From the NCBI RefSeq assembly GCF_016908975.1, contig NZ_JAFBEX010000029.1, positions 1 to 51,809 of the forward strand: a DNA stretch of 51,809 nucleotides, in the 5' to 3' direction. A model generated the notes under the pieces. It saw only the letters and a list, made by a program, of their open reading frames with translations. It was not told the origin of the DNA and made no database searches. Within the stretch, counting starts at the first letter, position 1. Each line of letters opens with the position of its first letter. Positions 24,554 to 33,830 of this stretch are shown here, in pieces. The DNA is from Neobacillus cucumis. GTDB lineage: Bacteria; Bacillota; Bacilli; Bacillales; Cytobacillaceae. Both the position numbers and the translations under genes were made by a program.

Positions 24554-27500
24554 TTGAACGGTTTAACATCATTATTTTTAAAACAAGAGGACATTCACTC
24601 TGTTATTGCAGGTATTGAAGAAGGATTAAGGGAACAGCTGATTGCAGGGCTTTCCGGCTCATCACGCACAGTCTTAACGGCGGCTGTATATGAGCAAATG
24701 AATCGACCTATCATGCTTGTTACCCACAATCTATTACAAGCTCAAAAACTCTATGATGATTTAGTTAATCTAGTAAGTGAAAAGGAAGTCTTTCTTTTTC
24801 CAGCGAATGAATTAATAGCTGCCGAGCTTAGTATTGCAAGCCCGGAATTAAAAGCTCAACGGATAGAGGCATTAAACTACTGGAGCAGGAAAAGGAAAGG
24901 GATATTAATTGTTCCGATTGCCGGTTTAAAGAAAATTGTTCCTTCTCCATCATTATGGAGACAGTATCAGCTTTCATTAAAACTTGGAGAAGATATTGAT
25001 ATTGATAAAATGTTAACTACTTTGGTTAGCATGGGGTATATCCGCTCAGAAATGGTAACGACCCCAGGGGAGTTTAGTGTAAGGGGAGGTATCATTGATA
25101 TTTATCCACTTACAGAACCTGATCCAATAAGGATCGAATTGTTTGACACCGAAATTGATTCCATTCGTTATTTCTCACTAGATGATCAGCGATCTAAAGA
25201 AAAGATAAAAGAGGTTTTAATTGGACCTGCGACGGAGATTCTCCTCGCTGCTGAGGATTATAGTCGAATGATCAGCAGGCTTGAAGAAGGATTAGCACTG
25301 TCCTTAAGAAAATTAAAAGATGACAAAGCGAAAATGCAGCTTAGTCAAAACATTAGCTATGAACTAGAACAGTTAAAAAATGGTCAAAAGCCAGACCAAA
25401 TCTATAAATACTTATCCCTAGCCTACGACAGACCTAATAGTTTACTAGACTATCTGCCGAGTAATGGACTCGTATTTGTAGACGAAATTAGCAGAGTTCA
25501 AGAGATGAATGAGTCACTCATAAAGGAAGAGGCTGAATGGTATACAGGTCTCCTTGCAGAGGGAGAAATTATTCATGATTTACAAATTTCTCATGACCTG
25601 TCAGCCATGCTGCAAAGAAAAGAATTTCCGCTTCTTTATATGTCTTTATTTTTGCGCCATGTCGCCAATACGAGTCCGCAGAACATTATTAATATAACGT
25701 GTAAGCAAATGCAAAACTTCCATGGTCAGATGCACTTATTAAAAGCAGAAATCGACAGATGGAAAAAAGGAAACTATAGTATTGTATTTTTGGGTCCAGA
25801 TGATGAACGGGTAAAGAAATTAGAACGAGTTTTAGAGGATTACGAGGTTAGTGCCAGTACGATAAAGGAAAATCAACAGCCATTACCGGGAAAAGTACAA
25901 CTCATGAGAGGTAACCTTCATGCCGGTTTTGAACTTTCCATTCAAAAAATAGCCGTCATTACCGAGGAAGAATTATTTAATAAACGAGTCAAAAAATCGG
26001 CCAGCCGTCAGAAACTATCGAATGCTGAACGAATTAAGAGTTATTCTGAGTTAAAGATTGGCGACTATGTTGTCCATGTTAACCATGGAATTGGGAAGTA
26101 CCTAGGAATTGAAACACTTGTTATTAATGGTATTCATAAAGATTACCTACATATCCGTTATCAAGGGTCAGATAAACTATATGTCCCGGTGGAACAAATT
26201 GATCTTGTTCAGAAGTATGTGGGGTCTGAGGGAAAAGAGCCGAAGGTTTATAAACTGGGCGGTAGTGATTGGAAGAAGGTTAAGAAGAAAGTTGAGTCAT
26301 CTGTACAAGATATAGCTGACGATCTCATTAAACTCTATGCAGAGCGGGAAGCAGCAGTAGGGTATGCGTTCTCACCTGATGGCGACCTGCAACGTGAATT
26401 TGAGACTTCTTTCGCTTACCAAGAGACGGATGACCAAATCCGCTCTATCCATGAAATTAAGAAGGATATGGAAAGACCGCGGCCAATGGATCGCCTTCTA
26501 TGCGGGGATGTTGGTTATGGTAAAACAGAAGTGGCTATTCGTGCGGCATTTAAAGCGATTGCAGATGGTAAACAAGTGGCCCTTTTAGTGCCAACCACGA
26601 TTTTGGCACAGCAGCATTTTGAAACACTCAGAGAACGCTTTCAGGATTATCCAATTAATATTGGTTTACTTAGCCGGTTCCGAACTAAAAAACAGCAAAC
26701 AGAAACAATTAAGGGCTTAAAAGCCGGTACTGTGGATATAGTTGTTGGAACCCATCGTTTACTATCAAAGGATATTGTGTATCGTGATTTAGGGCTCTTG
26801 ATTGTCGATGAAGAACAAAGGTTCGGTGTTACCCATAAAGAAAAAATCAAGAAGCTTAAAACCAATGTCGATGTATTAACATTAACGGCAACACCAATCC
26901 CAAGGACACTCCATATGTCCATGCTTGGCGTGAGGGACTTATCGGTCATCGAAACACCGCCAGAAAACCGTTTTCCTGTGCAAACCTATGTCATGGAATA
27001 CAATGGTTCATTGGTAAGAGAAGCAATTGAACGGGAGCTTGCCAGGGACGGACAAGTATTCTTTTTATATAACCGAGTGGAGGACATTGAACGGAAGGCT
27101 GAGGAAATTTCGATGCTTGTTCCTGATGCCCGTGTGACCTATGCCCATGGACAAATGACAGAAAATGAATTGGAATCAGTCATGCTTGGTTTCTTAGCTG
27201 GCGAATTTGATGTTCTCGTAAGTACTACGATTATCGAAACCGGTGTGGATATCCCGAATGTGAATACATTAATCGTTTTCGATGCAGACCGAATGGGTCT
27301 TTCCACGCTTTATCAGCTGCGCGGTCGGGTTGGCCGGTCCAATCGGGTTGCCTATGCTTATTTTACGTATCGGAAGGATAAAGTTCTTACAGAAGTTGCT
27401 GAAAAGCGCCTTCAAGCGATCAAAGAATTTACCGAATTAGGTTCAGGATTTAAAATTGCGATGCGAGATTTATCGATACGAGGAGCAGGGAATTTATTAG

Positions 27501-28090
27501 GTGCCCAGCAGCATGGCTTTATCGATTCCGTTGGATTTGACCTGTATTCGCAAATGCTGAAAGAAGCAATCGAAGAGCGCAAGGGCGACCTTACCGGTGA
27601 AGTGAAAAAGTCGGTTGAAATTGATTTGGAAATAGACGCCTATATTCCTGATACCTATATTAAGGATGGACACCAAAAGATTGAAATGTATAAGCGATTT
27701 AGAGGTGCCGAGAGTCTGGAGGAAATCGAAGAGCTACAATCAGAAATGATTGATCGGTTTGGAGAATATCCAGAAGAAGTTGATTACCTTTTCCAAATTG
27801 CCGAAATCAAGGTGTACGCCTTGTTAAATGGTGTTGAACAAATTAAACAGATAAAGCAAGAAGTCACCATCCTAATAAATGAACAAGTGACGAATAATAT
27901 TGATGGTAGTAAAATCTTCCATATTGGCAGTCAGTTTGGCAGAAATGTGAACCCTGGAATGGAAGGCTCTATGTTGAAAATTATGATTAAGACAAAGGAG
28001 TACGACACAGCCCAGTGGCTTCATGTAGTAAGGGAAATGGTGAAAGGAATTCCATTGGCTAAAAAGGACCAAGGCAATCCGGTGAATTAA
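24554..28090 (+). CDS. mfd: Transcription-repair coupling factor Mfd
   Basis: An 1178-aa ATP-driven translocase that removes stalled RNA polymerase and recruits UvrA. An N-terminal UvrB-like region (TPGEFSVRGGIIDIYP near residue 175) is followed by the CarD/RNAP-interacting domain near residue 490 (GDYVVHVNHGIGKYLGIE). The RecG-like motor has Walker A GDVGYGKTEVA near residue 650, DEEQRFG near 753 and the motif VI region QLRGRVGRSNR near 920. The end is a TRCF domain. TTG 24554 follows GGAAGGGAGGAG. The length is usual for the family. Confidence 0.98.
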   Translation: MNGLTSLFLKQEDIHSVIAGIEEGLREQLIAGLSGSSRTVLTAAVYEQMNRPIMLVTHNLLQAQKLYDDLVNLVSEKEVFLFPANELIAAELSIASPELKAQRIEALNYWSRKRKGILIVPIAGLKKIVPSPSLWRQYQLSLKLGEDIDIDKMLTTLVSMGYIRSEMVTTPGEFSVRGGIIDIYPLTEPDPIRIELFDTEIDSIRYFSLDDQRSKEKIKEVLIGPATEILLAAEDYSRMISRLEEGLALSLRKLKDDKAKMQLSQNISYELEQLKNGQKPDQIYKYLSLAYDRPNSLLDYLPSNGLVFVDEISRVQEMNESLIKEEAEWYTGLLAEGEIIHDLQISHDLSAMLQRKEFPLLYMSLFLRHVANTSPQNIINITCKQMQNFHGQMHLLKAEIDRWKKGNYSIVFLGPDDERVKKLERVLEDYEVSASTIKENQQPLPGKVQLMRGNLHAGFELSIQKIAVITEEELFNKRVKKSASRQKLSNAERIKSYSELKIGDYVVHVNHGIGKYLGIETLVINGIHKDYLHIRYQGSDKLYVPVEQIDLVQKYVGSEGKEPKVYKLGGSDWKKVKKKVESSVQDIADDLIKLYAEREAAVGYAFSPDGDLQREFETSFAYQETDDQIRSIHEIKKDMERPRPMDRLLCGDVGYGKTEVAIRAAFKAIADGKQVALLVPTTILAQQHFETLRERFQDYPINIGLLSRFRTKKQQTETIKGLKAGTVDIVVGTHRLLSKDIVYRDLGLLIVDEEQRFGVTHKEKIKKLKTNVDVLTLTATPIPRTLHMSMLGVRDLSVIETPPENRFPVQTYVMEYNGSLVREAIERELARDGQVFFLYNRVEDIERKAEEISMLVPDARVTYAHGQMTENELESVMLGFLAGEFDVLVSTTIIETGVDIPNVNTLIVFDADRMGLSTLYQLRGRVGRSNRVAYAYFTYRKDKVLTEVAEKRLQAIKEFTELGSGFKIAMRDLSIRGAGNLLGAQQHGFIDSVGFDLYSQMLKEAIEERKGDLTGEVKKSVEIDLEIDAYIPDTYIKDGHQKIEMYKRFRGAESLEEIEELQSEMIDRFGEYPEEVDYLFQIAEIKVYALLNGVEQIKQIKQEVTILINEQVTNNIDGSKIFHIGSQFGRNVNPGMEGSMLKIMIKTKEYDTAQWLHVVREMVKGIPLAKKDQGNPVN

Positions 28091-28182
28091 TTTACCAATG
28101 CAAATTTAGGTTGTTCCATGTGCCCGCTAACATGTTCCATTCATGTGATATTTTTCTTGAATGTGAAAAAATATTATGTTTG

Positions 28183-28212
28183 TGAATAGAACTTGACAGA
28201 TGAAAGATACTA
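28183..28212 (+). promoter_or_regulatory. candidate sigma-G promoter of spoVT
   Basis: TGAATA (28183-28188), 17-bp spacer, GATACTA (28206-28212), one base from the sigma-G -10. spoVT is sigma-G dependent in B. subtilis. Confidence 0.7.
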
Positions 28213-28285
28213 AATTCAAAGCTGGTGATGATTAACATCATTACCAAGTTAGTAAAATCATCAGATGAAAGTGAGGCAACATTGG

Positions 28286-28822
28286 ATGAAAGCAACTGGA
28301 ATTGTTCGTCGAATCGATGATTTGGGTCGTGTTGTTATTCCTAAAGAAATACGCAGAACATTGCGTATTCGTGAAGGGGATCCGTTGGAGATTTTTGTGG
28401 ATCGAGACGGAGAAGTCATTTTGAAAAAATATTCACCAATCAGCGAGTTAAGCGATTTTGCCAAAGAATATGCAGAAGCCCTATTTGATAGCCTCGGTAA
28501 TCCTGTTTTAATTTGTGATAGAGATACGTATATTGCTGTTGCTGGTGGATCAAAAAAGGATTATTTAAATAAGAACATCAGCGAAATGGTTGAAAAAACG
28601 ATGGAAGAACGAAACTCCGTTCTACATACCCAACAAGGTGAAATAGCGTTAATAGAAGGAAATAATGAAACGGTCTCATCGTACACCATTGGGCCAATCA
28701 TTGCAAATGGTGATCCAATTGGTGGCGTGATTATCTTTTCGAAAGAAGGAACCCTTGGTGAAGTAGAACAAAAAGCAGTAGAAACTGCAGCAGGGTTCCT
28801 AGCAAGACAAATGGAATCATAG
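28286..28822 (+). CDS. spoVT: Stage V sporulation regulator SpoVT
   Basis: A 178-aa forespore regulator that tunes sigma-G genes. Residues 1-50 are an AbrB-type swapped-hairpin domain (KATGIVRRIDDLGRVVIPKE, RRTLRIREGD). The rest is a GAF-like domain (ALFDSLGNPVLICDRDTYIAVAGG onward). ATG 28286 matches the family start and length exactly; ATG 28265 adds seven residues with no better RBS. A hairpin repeat abuts the stop codon, with the true terminator beyond it. Confidence 0.97.
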   Translation: MKATGIVRRIDDLGRVVIPKEIRRTLRIREGDPLEIFVDRDGEVILKKYSPISELSDFAKEYAEALFDSLGNPVLICDRDTYIAVAGGSKKDYLNKNISEMVEKTMEERNSVLHTQQGEIALIEGNNETVSSYTIGPIIANGDPIGGVIIFSKEGTLGEVEQKAVETAAGFLARQMES

Positions 28823-28935
28823 AAAAGCGGAAGCGCCTTGACCAGGGGCGACAGGCATAAGACGAGTTTTTTAGCCTTCTTGACGGATTGGCTGTAGACC
28901 TCTGAGCCCCTAGGCGCTGAAGCTAGACAATTATC
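28823..28935 (-). repeat. Dispersed hairpin repeat, short form variant B, copy 4
   Basis: An inverted-orientation copy whose first base follows the spoVT stop codon directly. Outer stem AGCGCC/GGCGCT; inner GGGGC/GCCCC. It separates spoVT from its terminator at 28948, which suggests later insertion into an existing 3' UTR. Confidence 0.85.
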
Positions 28936-28947
28936 AAGTTAAAATGT

Positions 28948-28972
28948 AAAGACAGCGGCTGCTGTCTTTTTT
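28948..28972 (+). terminator. spoVT terminator
   Basis: A 9-bp stem AAAGACAGC / GCTGTCTTT with loop GGCT and further T. It lies 125 bases beyond the stop codon because of the intervening repeat. Confidence 0.88.
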
Positions 28973-28978
28973 ATGTGT

Positions 28979-29100
28979 CTGGCTCCAGCGCCTAGCCCCT
29001 CGAGGTCTTAAGCCACTCCCAAAATGAAGGCAAAAAGCGCCTTCTTTTTGGGAGCGTCTTAAGCTTGTCGGGGCTGACCAAGGCGCTTGAGCTTTTCTTA
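28979..29100 (+). repeat. Dispersed hairpin repeat, short form, copy 5
   Basis: Plus-orientation copy with stems AGCCCC/GGGGCT, CTTAAG/CTTAAG, CTCCCAAAA/TTTTGGGAG and GAAGGC/GCCTTC, ending GCTTTTCTTA. With the minus copy at 28823 it fills almost the whole spoVT-yabM gap (28823-29139); only the terminator lies between. Confidence 0.87.
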
Positions 29101-29139
29101 TGCTATAATACCAAGCAGTATTAATAAGCAGGTGAAGTA

Positions 29140-30765
29140 ATGCAAAAGTTGATTAACCAACCGAAAGCTGTATTGAATGGGGCCTTAATTTTAACCATTT
29201 CAGCGATTGTAACGAAAATCTTAAGTGCTTTTTACCGAATCCCGTTTCAAAACATTGTCGGTGATGTAGGTTTTTACATCTATCAGCAAGTATACCCGTT
29301 CTATGGAATGGCCGTGGTTTTGTCTACTACTGGCTTTCCAGTGGTTATTTCAAAGTTATATGCAGAACAGAAGGAAAGAGGAGACGATGTAAAACCGCGC
29401 TTGCTCCTACTTGCCTCCTATCTCTTTTTGCAAGTATTTGGGGTGATCTGTTTTTTTATACTTTATGTGGGAGCTGACGGAATTGCCGATTGGATGAATG
29501 ATCCACATTTGGCCATGCTCCTAAGGGTTGTCGCATTCGTTTTTCTAGCCTTTCCATTCAGTTCTTTGTTAAGAGGATACTATCAGGCTGTGGGCGAAAT
29601 GCTCCCAACTGCTTTATCGCAAGTCGGGGAACAGTCCATTAGGGTGTTGACGATTATCATCTTGTCCTCTCTTTTTATGGCGAAAGGCTATTCGCTGTAT
29701 TTAGTTGGGAGCGGAGCCATGTTTGGTTCGATTACGGGAACTATCATTTCCGCTATCATCCTGTTTATGTTTTTATGGATTCGTAAAGAATGGAAAATAA
29801 TCATGCCAAGTCAAGGAATGTTTAAACAACATATCAGAGAAGTTGGGTTAATCTGGAAGGCCCTTTTCTTTCAGGGATTGATGATTTGTATAAGTGGGAT
29901 GCTGATGATCTTTATGCAGTTAGTGGATTCCTTGAATCTTTATTCGCTGCTTACCGCAGGAGGTATGAAGGCTGATTTAGCCAAAACACTAAAAGGGGTT
30001 TTTGACCGCGGCCAGCCATTAATTCAATTAGGGACTGTTGCGGCCACTTCGATGTCGTTAACCCTTGTACCGTTAATAACAAGAGCACGCATAGCAGCGA
30101 AACCAAGAGAGCTTCTTGACAAAATTCAATTAGCCATAAAAGTTAGTATCGCGGTGGGTGTGGGTGCTTCTGCAGGTCTCTGGGCGATTATTGAGCCAAC
30201 TAACACGATGCTGTTTGAGAATAATTCTGGTTCATCTGTATTAGGTGTTTTAAGTTTTGTAATCCTTTTTACATCGATTATTTCAACTATTATTGCGATT
30301 ATGCAGGGAATGGGTAAGGTTTTGTTTCCTGCCATAGCTGTCATGCTGGTTTTACCCATAAAATATTTATTAAATATGATGATGATTCCGGCTTTTGGAA
30401 TCATGGGGGCTGCAATTTCCTCGCTTATTTCATTAGCTGCCGTTACACTAATATTAGCGATTAAATTTAAAAAAATGTCGGAAGGTCCTTTGTTAGTACC
30501 TGGATTTATAAAGACGATTTTAATGGCTACGATTGGAATGATTTTACTTTTAAAGGGCTATTTATACATAACAGATGATTTCTTTCATTACTTTGCAATC
30601 GGTCGGCTTGGGGCTGCCTTACAATCGATAAGTGCTGTTTTATGTGGAGGACTTCTCTTTTTATGGGTAATAATCCGCGGTGGAGTTTTTCTCGAGGAAG
30701 AGTTGGCGCTTTTTCCGCTTGGAAGCAAACTAATCCATCTATTAGCGCGAAAGGATAGGAGTTAA
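29140..30765 (+). CDS. yabM: Polysaccharide/lipid flippase-family membrane protein YabM
   Basis: A 541-aa multi-pass membrane protein of the MOP exporter superfamily (PST/SpoVB/MurJ-like), with about 14 predicted membrane segments spread along the chain. The N-terminus LNGALILTISAIVTKILSAFYRIPFQNIVG and the pocket motif STTGFPVVISKLYAEQ are typical of the SpoVB branch. It probably moves a lipid-linked cell-wall or polysaccharide intermediate; the substrate is not readable. yabN starts 1 base after its stop, so they are coupled. Confidence 0.88.
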   Translation: MQKLINQPKAVLNGALILTISAIVTKILSAFYRIPFQNIVGDVGFYIYQQVYPFYGMAVVLSTTGFPVVISKLYAEQKERGDDVKPRLLLLASYLFLQVFGVICFFILYVGADGIADWMNDPHLAMLLRVVAFVFLAFPFSSLLRGYYQAVGEMLPTALSQVGEQSIRVLTIIILSSLFMAKGYSLYLVGSGAMFGSITGTIISAIILFMFLWIRKEWKIIMPSQGMFKQHIREVGLIWKALFFQGLMICISGMLMIFMQLVDSLNLYSLLTAGGMKADLAKTLKGVFDRGQPLIQLGTVAATSMSLTLVPLITRARIAAKPRELLDKIQLAIKVSIAVGVGASAGLWAIIEPTNTMLFENNSGSSVLGVLSFVILFTSIISTIIAIMQGMGKVLFPAIAVMLVLPIKYLLNMMMIPAFGIMGAAISSLISLAAVTLILAIKFKKMSEGPLLVPGFIKTILMATIGMILLLKGYLYITDDFFHYFAIGRLGAALQSISAVLCGGLLFLWVIIRGGVFLEEELALFPLGSKLIHLLARKDRS

Positions 30766-30766
30766 C

Positions 30767-32236
30767 ATGGTAAAACAAATTGAAGTTCTTGGGCTTGGTG
30801 CTGGTGACTTAGAACAACTGCCAGTTGGTGTTTATAAAAAAATAAAGCAGACAAACCGTCTTTTTTTGCGTACAAAAGAGCATCCTGTCGTCTCTGAGTT
30901 GGAAAACGAAGGCTTAACCTATGAATCGTTTGATGCTGTCTATGAAAAACATGATCGGTTTGATGCTGTTTATGAAGAAATTGCCCAAACCCTATTAAAA
31001 GAGGCACAAACTGAATCCATCATTTATGCTGTTCCTGGACACCCGCTTGTGGCGGAGCGGACCGTACAGCTTCTTTTAGAATATGGTCCTAAAGAGGGTA
31101 TTCAGATAACAATTGGCGGAGGACAAAGCTTTTTGGATGCGATTTTTGCAGCCTTAAAGATTGACCCAGTTGAGGGGTTTCAGCTACTTGATGGCACGGA
31201 TATCTCTGCAAGCCAATTGCAGCTGGGTCAGCATATTTTTATAAGCCAGGTATATGACCAATTTATCGCCTCAGAGGTTAAACTAACCTTAATGGAGAAA
31301 TTACCGGATGATTATGAGGTTTATATTGTAACGGCAGCCGGAAGCAGTCAGGAATCAGTTGAAAAGGTCGCCTTATATGAATTGGACCGAAATGTATCCT
31401 TGAACAATTTAACATCTGTTTATGTTCCACCCGTCAAGGATGAACAAATCTTATTGAAAAATTTTACTAAGCTTCGTGAAATCATTGCGATTTTAAGAGG
31501 ACCAAATGGATGCCCATGGGATAAAGAACAAACCCATGAAACATTAAAAAGGTATTTAATTGAAGAAACCTATGAAGTCATTGATGCAATTGACAGAGAA
31601 GATATTGACCATTTGGTTGAAGAGCTCGGAGATGTGTTGCTGCAGGTAATGCTTCATGCTCAAATTGGTGAGGATGATGGCTATTTTTCTATTGATGATG
31701 TAATCGAGGGTCTGTCAGAGAAAATGATTCGCAGGCACCCGCATGTGTTTGGAAATCAAACAGCAGATAATGCTGAGCAAGTGGTCCAGAACTGGCAGGA
31801 AATCAAGCAGCAAGAAAAAGGAGAGTTGTCGTCTGCCTCGTTATTAGAAGGCGTCTCGAAGTCACAGCCTAACTTGCTGCGGGCCTATGAGTTGCAAAAG
31901 AAGGCAGCAAAGGTTGGTTTTGATTGGAAGGAAATAACTCCGGCGCTGGATAAAGTGAAAGAGGAATTAGATGAATTTGTGACTGAACTTAATGGAACAG
32001 AGGAAGGCATGATCCTCGCTAAAAAGGAATTTGGTGATTTGCTGTTTGCCTTTGTGAATGTAGCGAGGTTTTTAAAGATTCATCCTGAAGAAGCCTTATT
32101 TGAAACGAATGAAAAGTTCATCCGCCGGTTTCAATATGTCGAAGATAGGGTAAAAGAAAGCGGTCGTTCCTTTGAGGAGCATACACTTGAACAGCTTGAC
32201 CTGTATTGGGATAAAGCAAAGGAAAAGGGATTATAA
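30767..32236 (+). CDS. yabN: YabN: SAM methylase-like / MazG pyrophosphohydrolase fusion
   Basis: A 489-aa two-part protein. Residues 1-210 form a tetrapyrrole-methylase-like domain (IEVLGLGAGDLEQLPVG, YAVPGHPLVAERT). Residues about 230-489 form MazG, an NTP pyrophosphohydrolase: GCPWDKEQTHETL, EETYEVIDAI and EELGDVLLQVMLH (EExxE and ExxD metal sites), with a second partial MazG half (EFGDLLFAFVN). MazG domains clear abnormal NTPs or lower ppGpp-type nucleotides. The fusion is standard in Bacillus. Confidence 0.92.
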   Translation: MVKQIEVLGLGAGDLEQLPVGVYKKIKQTNRLFLRTKEHPVVSELENEGLTYESFDAVYEKHDRFDAVYEEIAQTLLKEAQTESIIYAVPGHPLVAERTVQLLLEYGPKEGIQITIGGGQSFLDAIFAALKIDPVEGFQLLDGTDISASQLQLGQHIFISQVYDQFIASEVKLTLMEKLPDDYEVYIVTAAGSSQESVEKVALYELDRNVSLNNLTSVYVPPVKDEQILLKNFTKLREIIAILRGPNGCPWDKEQTHETLKRYLIEETYEVIDAIDREDIDHLVEELGDVLLQVMLHAQIGEDDGYFSIDDVIEGLSEKMIRRHPHVFGNQTADNAEQVVQNWQEIKQQEKGELSSASLLEGVSKSQPNLLRAYELQKKAAKVGFDWKEITPALDKVKEELDEFVTELNGTEEGMILAKKEFGDLLFAFVNVARFLKIHPEEALFETNEKFIRRFQYVEDRVKESGRSFEEHTLEQLDLYWDKAKEKGL

Positions 32237-32253
32237 CTTAGGGGGAAAGGCAA

Positions 32254-32526
32254 ATGCGTTTAGATAAGTTTTTAAAAGTGTCTAGAATCATTAAGAGAAG
32301 GACCTTGGCGAAGGAAGTATCAGATCAAGGCAGAATTGAGGTCAATGGAAAGGAAGCCAAGGCAAGCACCACTGTAAAAGTCGGTGATGAACTAAAAATC
32401 CGCCTTGGACAACGAGTCATAACTGCAAGAATCGATCGGATTCAGGAAACCTCACGCAAGGAAGAAGCAGCTGAGATGTATACCATCTTGAATGAAGAGA
32501 AGCTTGGCTCACAAGACCCTTTTTAA
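32254..32526 (+). CDS. yabO: S4-domain protein RqcP (YabO)
   Basis: A 90-aa stand-alone S4 RNA-binding protein (MRLDKFLKVSRIIKRRTLAKE, then NGKEAKASTTVKVGDELKIR). In B. subtilis RqcP works with RqcH to add alanine tails to peptides on stalled 50S subunits. The RBS is AGGGGGAAAGG. It ends the yabM-yabN-yabO run and is followed by a long repeat copy. Confidence 0.94.
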   Translation: MRLDKFLKVSRIIKRRTLAKEVSDQGRIEVNGKEAKASTTVKVGDELKIRLGQRVITARIDRIQETSRKEEAAEMYTILNEEKLGSQDPF

Positions 32527-32548
32527 AAGAATAAGTATAGACTTTGAC

Positions 32549-32803
32549 CTCGAGAATTGTCTAGCTCCAGGCGCCATCGGCTCGAGGTCACAAGTTTATC
32601 CAGTTGCGGCTCCTTGGGACTCAAGTCTTAAGCCACCCCCTGAAGAAGGCAAAAAACGCCTTCTTACAGGGTGCGTCTTAGCCTGGAGTCCCAGAACAGT
32701 CGCCTCCACATTTAGATCAATCCGTCCAAAAGGTTAAAGAACAACCTTTCGGCCGGCTCGTCTTGTGCTTATTGCCGATTGGCGGGCGCCTTGCGCTTTT
32801 CTT
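32549..32803 (+). repeat. Dispersed hairpin repeat, long form, copy 2
   Basis: About 255 bp, very close to the long copy at 16541-16797 with compensating and neutral differences. ATCGGC/GCCGAT is extended, TGGGACTC pairs with GAGTCCCA, and CACAAG/CTTGTG is kept. The fold is the same and the ends match the short form. With its flanks it fills the yabO-yabP gap. Confidence 0.86.
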
Positions 32804-32834
32804 GATTACTCTGTTCTAATAATGGCTTTCATCA

Positions 32835-32863
32835 CATAAAAATGTACAAAAGGGTTGTACAAA
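32835..32863 (+). promoter_or_regulatory. possible sigma-E promoter of yabP
   Basis: CATAAAA (32835-32841), 14-bp spacer, TGTACAAA (32856-32863) keeps the ATA and TACA cores of sigma-E promoters but is otherwise loose. yabP and yabQ are sigma-E genes in B. subtilis. Confidence 0.35.
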
Positions 32864-32882
32864 TGATTGTGAGGGATGAAAG

Positions 32883-33185
32883 ATGAGCCAATACTATGAT
32901 AACAATCCATCAAAGAGCAGTGTTCCGGATCATGATGTGATCATGAGGGGCAGAAAACTGCTGGAAATTACCGGAGTTAAACAAGTCGAAAGCTTTGATA
33001 ATGAAGAATTCTTATTAGAAACCGTCATGGGGTTTTTAGCTATCAAAGGACAAAACCTGCAAATGAAAAACTTGGATGTTGAAAAAGGGATTGTCTCGAT
33101 TAAAGGGAAAATTTTCGACTTAGTCTATCTAGATGAACAGCATGGGGAGAAAGCTAAAGGATTCTTTAGCAAGTTATTCAAATGA
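32883..33185 (+). CDS. yabP: Sporulation protein YabP
   Basis: A 100-aa YabP/YqfC-family protein needed for spore formation; it is made in the mother cell in B. subtilis. The family core DHDVIMRGRKLLEITGVKQVESFDNEEFLLET followed by G(F)LAIKGQNLQMKNLDVEKGIVSIKG is clear. The RBS is GTGAGGG. Its stop overlaps the yabQ start (ATGA), so they are translationally coupled. Biochemical role unknown. Confidence 0.94.
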   Translation: MSQYYDNNPSKSSVPDHDVIMRGRKLLEITGVKQVESFDNEEFLLETVMGFLAIKGQNLQMKNLDVEKGIVSIKGKIFDLVYLDEQHGEKAKGFFSKLFK

Positions 33186-33814
33186 CCCTTTCCACGCAAT
33201 TCCTTACTATGCTCTCCATGATTGGAATGGGGTCGTTATTCGGCGCCATGTTTGATACGTATCAAAGGTTTTTAAATCGACCGAAACAAAAAGCTTGGAT
33301 TGTCTTTATTAATGATATTTTATTTTGGGTAATTCAAGCTTTAATTATTTTTTACACCTTGTTTATGGTGAATAGCGGTGAATTGCGGTTTTATATCTTT
33401 ATCGCACTGCTTTGCGGATTTGCTGCCTACCAGGCTTTATTGAAAGGCATTTATCTCCGTATACTAGAAGCAGGGATTCACACTATTATTTCCATTTATA
33501 AATTTATCACCAAAATGGTCCAACTCCTGATTTATAAACCAATTGTTGGTCTTATACAACTATTACTGATGATTATTCTCACCTTGGGCAGGGGCCTAAT
33601 AACCCTTGTCAAATTTGTTTATAAGGTCTTACTATTCATACTGAAAATAATCATGTTTCCATTGCATAAGTTTATATTATTATTTTGGAAACTTTTGCCG
33701 AAAAGTCTTAAAAAAACCGTCGAGAAGTTATATAATAAAACGGCAGGATTTTTCAAGGGATTACGGAATTATATAAATAAATGGCTGGATAAATGGAAGC
33801 GGAAAAAAGAGTAA
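33182..33814 (+). CDS. yabQ: Sporulation membrane protein YabQ
   Basis: A 210-aa integral membrane protein required for spore cortex formation in B. subtilis. Four hydrophobic segments fill about residues 5-150 (TQFLTMLSMIGMGSLFGAMFD is the family start), followed by a strongly basic tail ending KWLDKWKRKKE. ATG 33182 overlaps the yabP stop. Here the C-terminal half is long and Lys/Phe-rich, with an additional hydrophobic stretch near residues 135-165. Confidence 0.9.
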   Translation: MTLSTQFLTMLSMIGMGSLFGAMFDTYQRFLNRPKQKAWIVFINDILFWVIQALIIFYTLFMVNSGELRFYIFIALLCGFAAYQALLKGIYLRILEAGIHTIISIYKFITKMVQLLIYKPIVGLIQLLLMIILTLGRGLITLVKFVYKVLLFILKIIMFPLHKFILLFWKLLPKSLKKTVEKLYNKTAGFFKGLRNYINKWLDKWKRKKE

Positions 33815-33830
33815 GGAGGTTTTAGGGGAA

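Noticed and set aside
32492..32737. 81-codon open frame on + strand
   Set aside because: It starts inside yabO and runs through a long-form repeat; no ribosome site and no matching frame in the sister copy.
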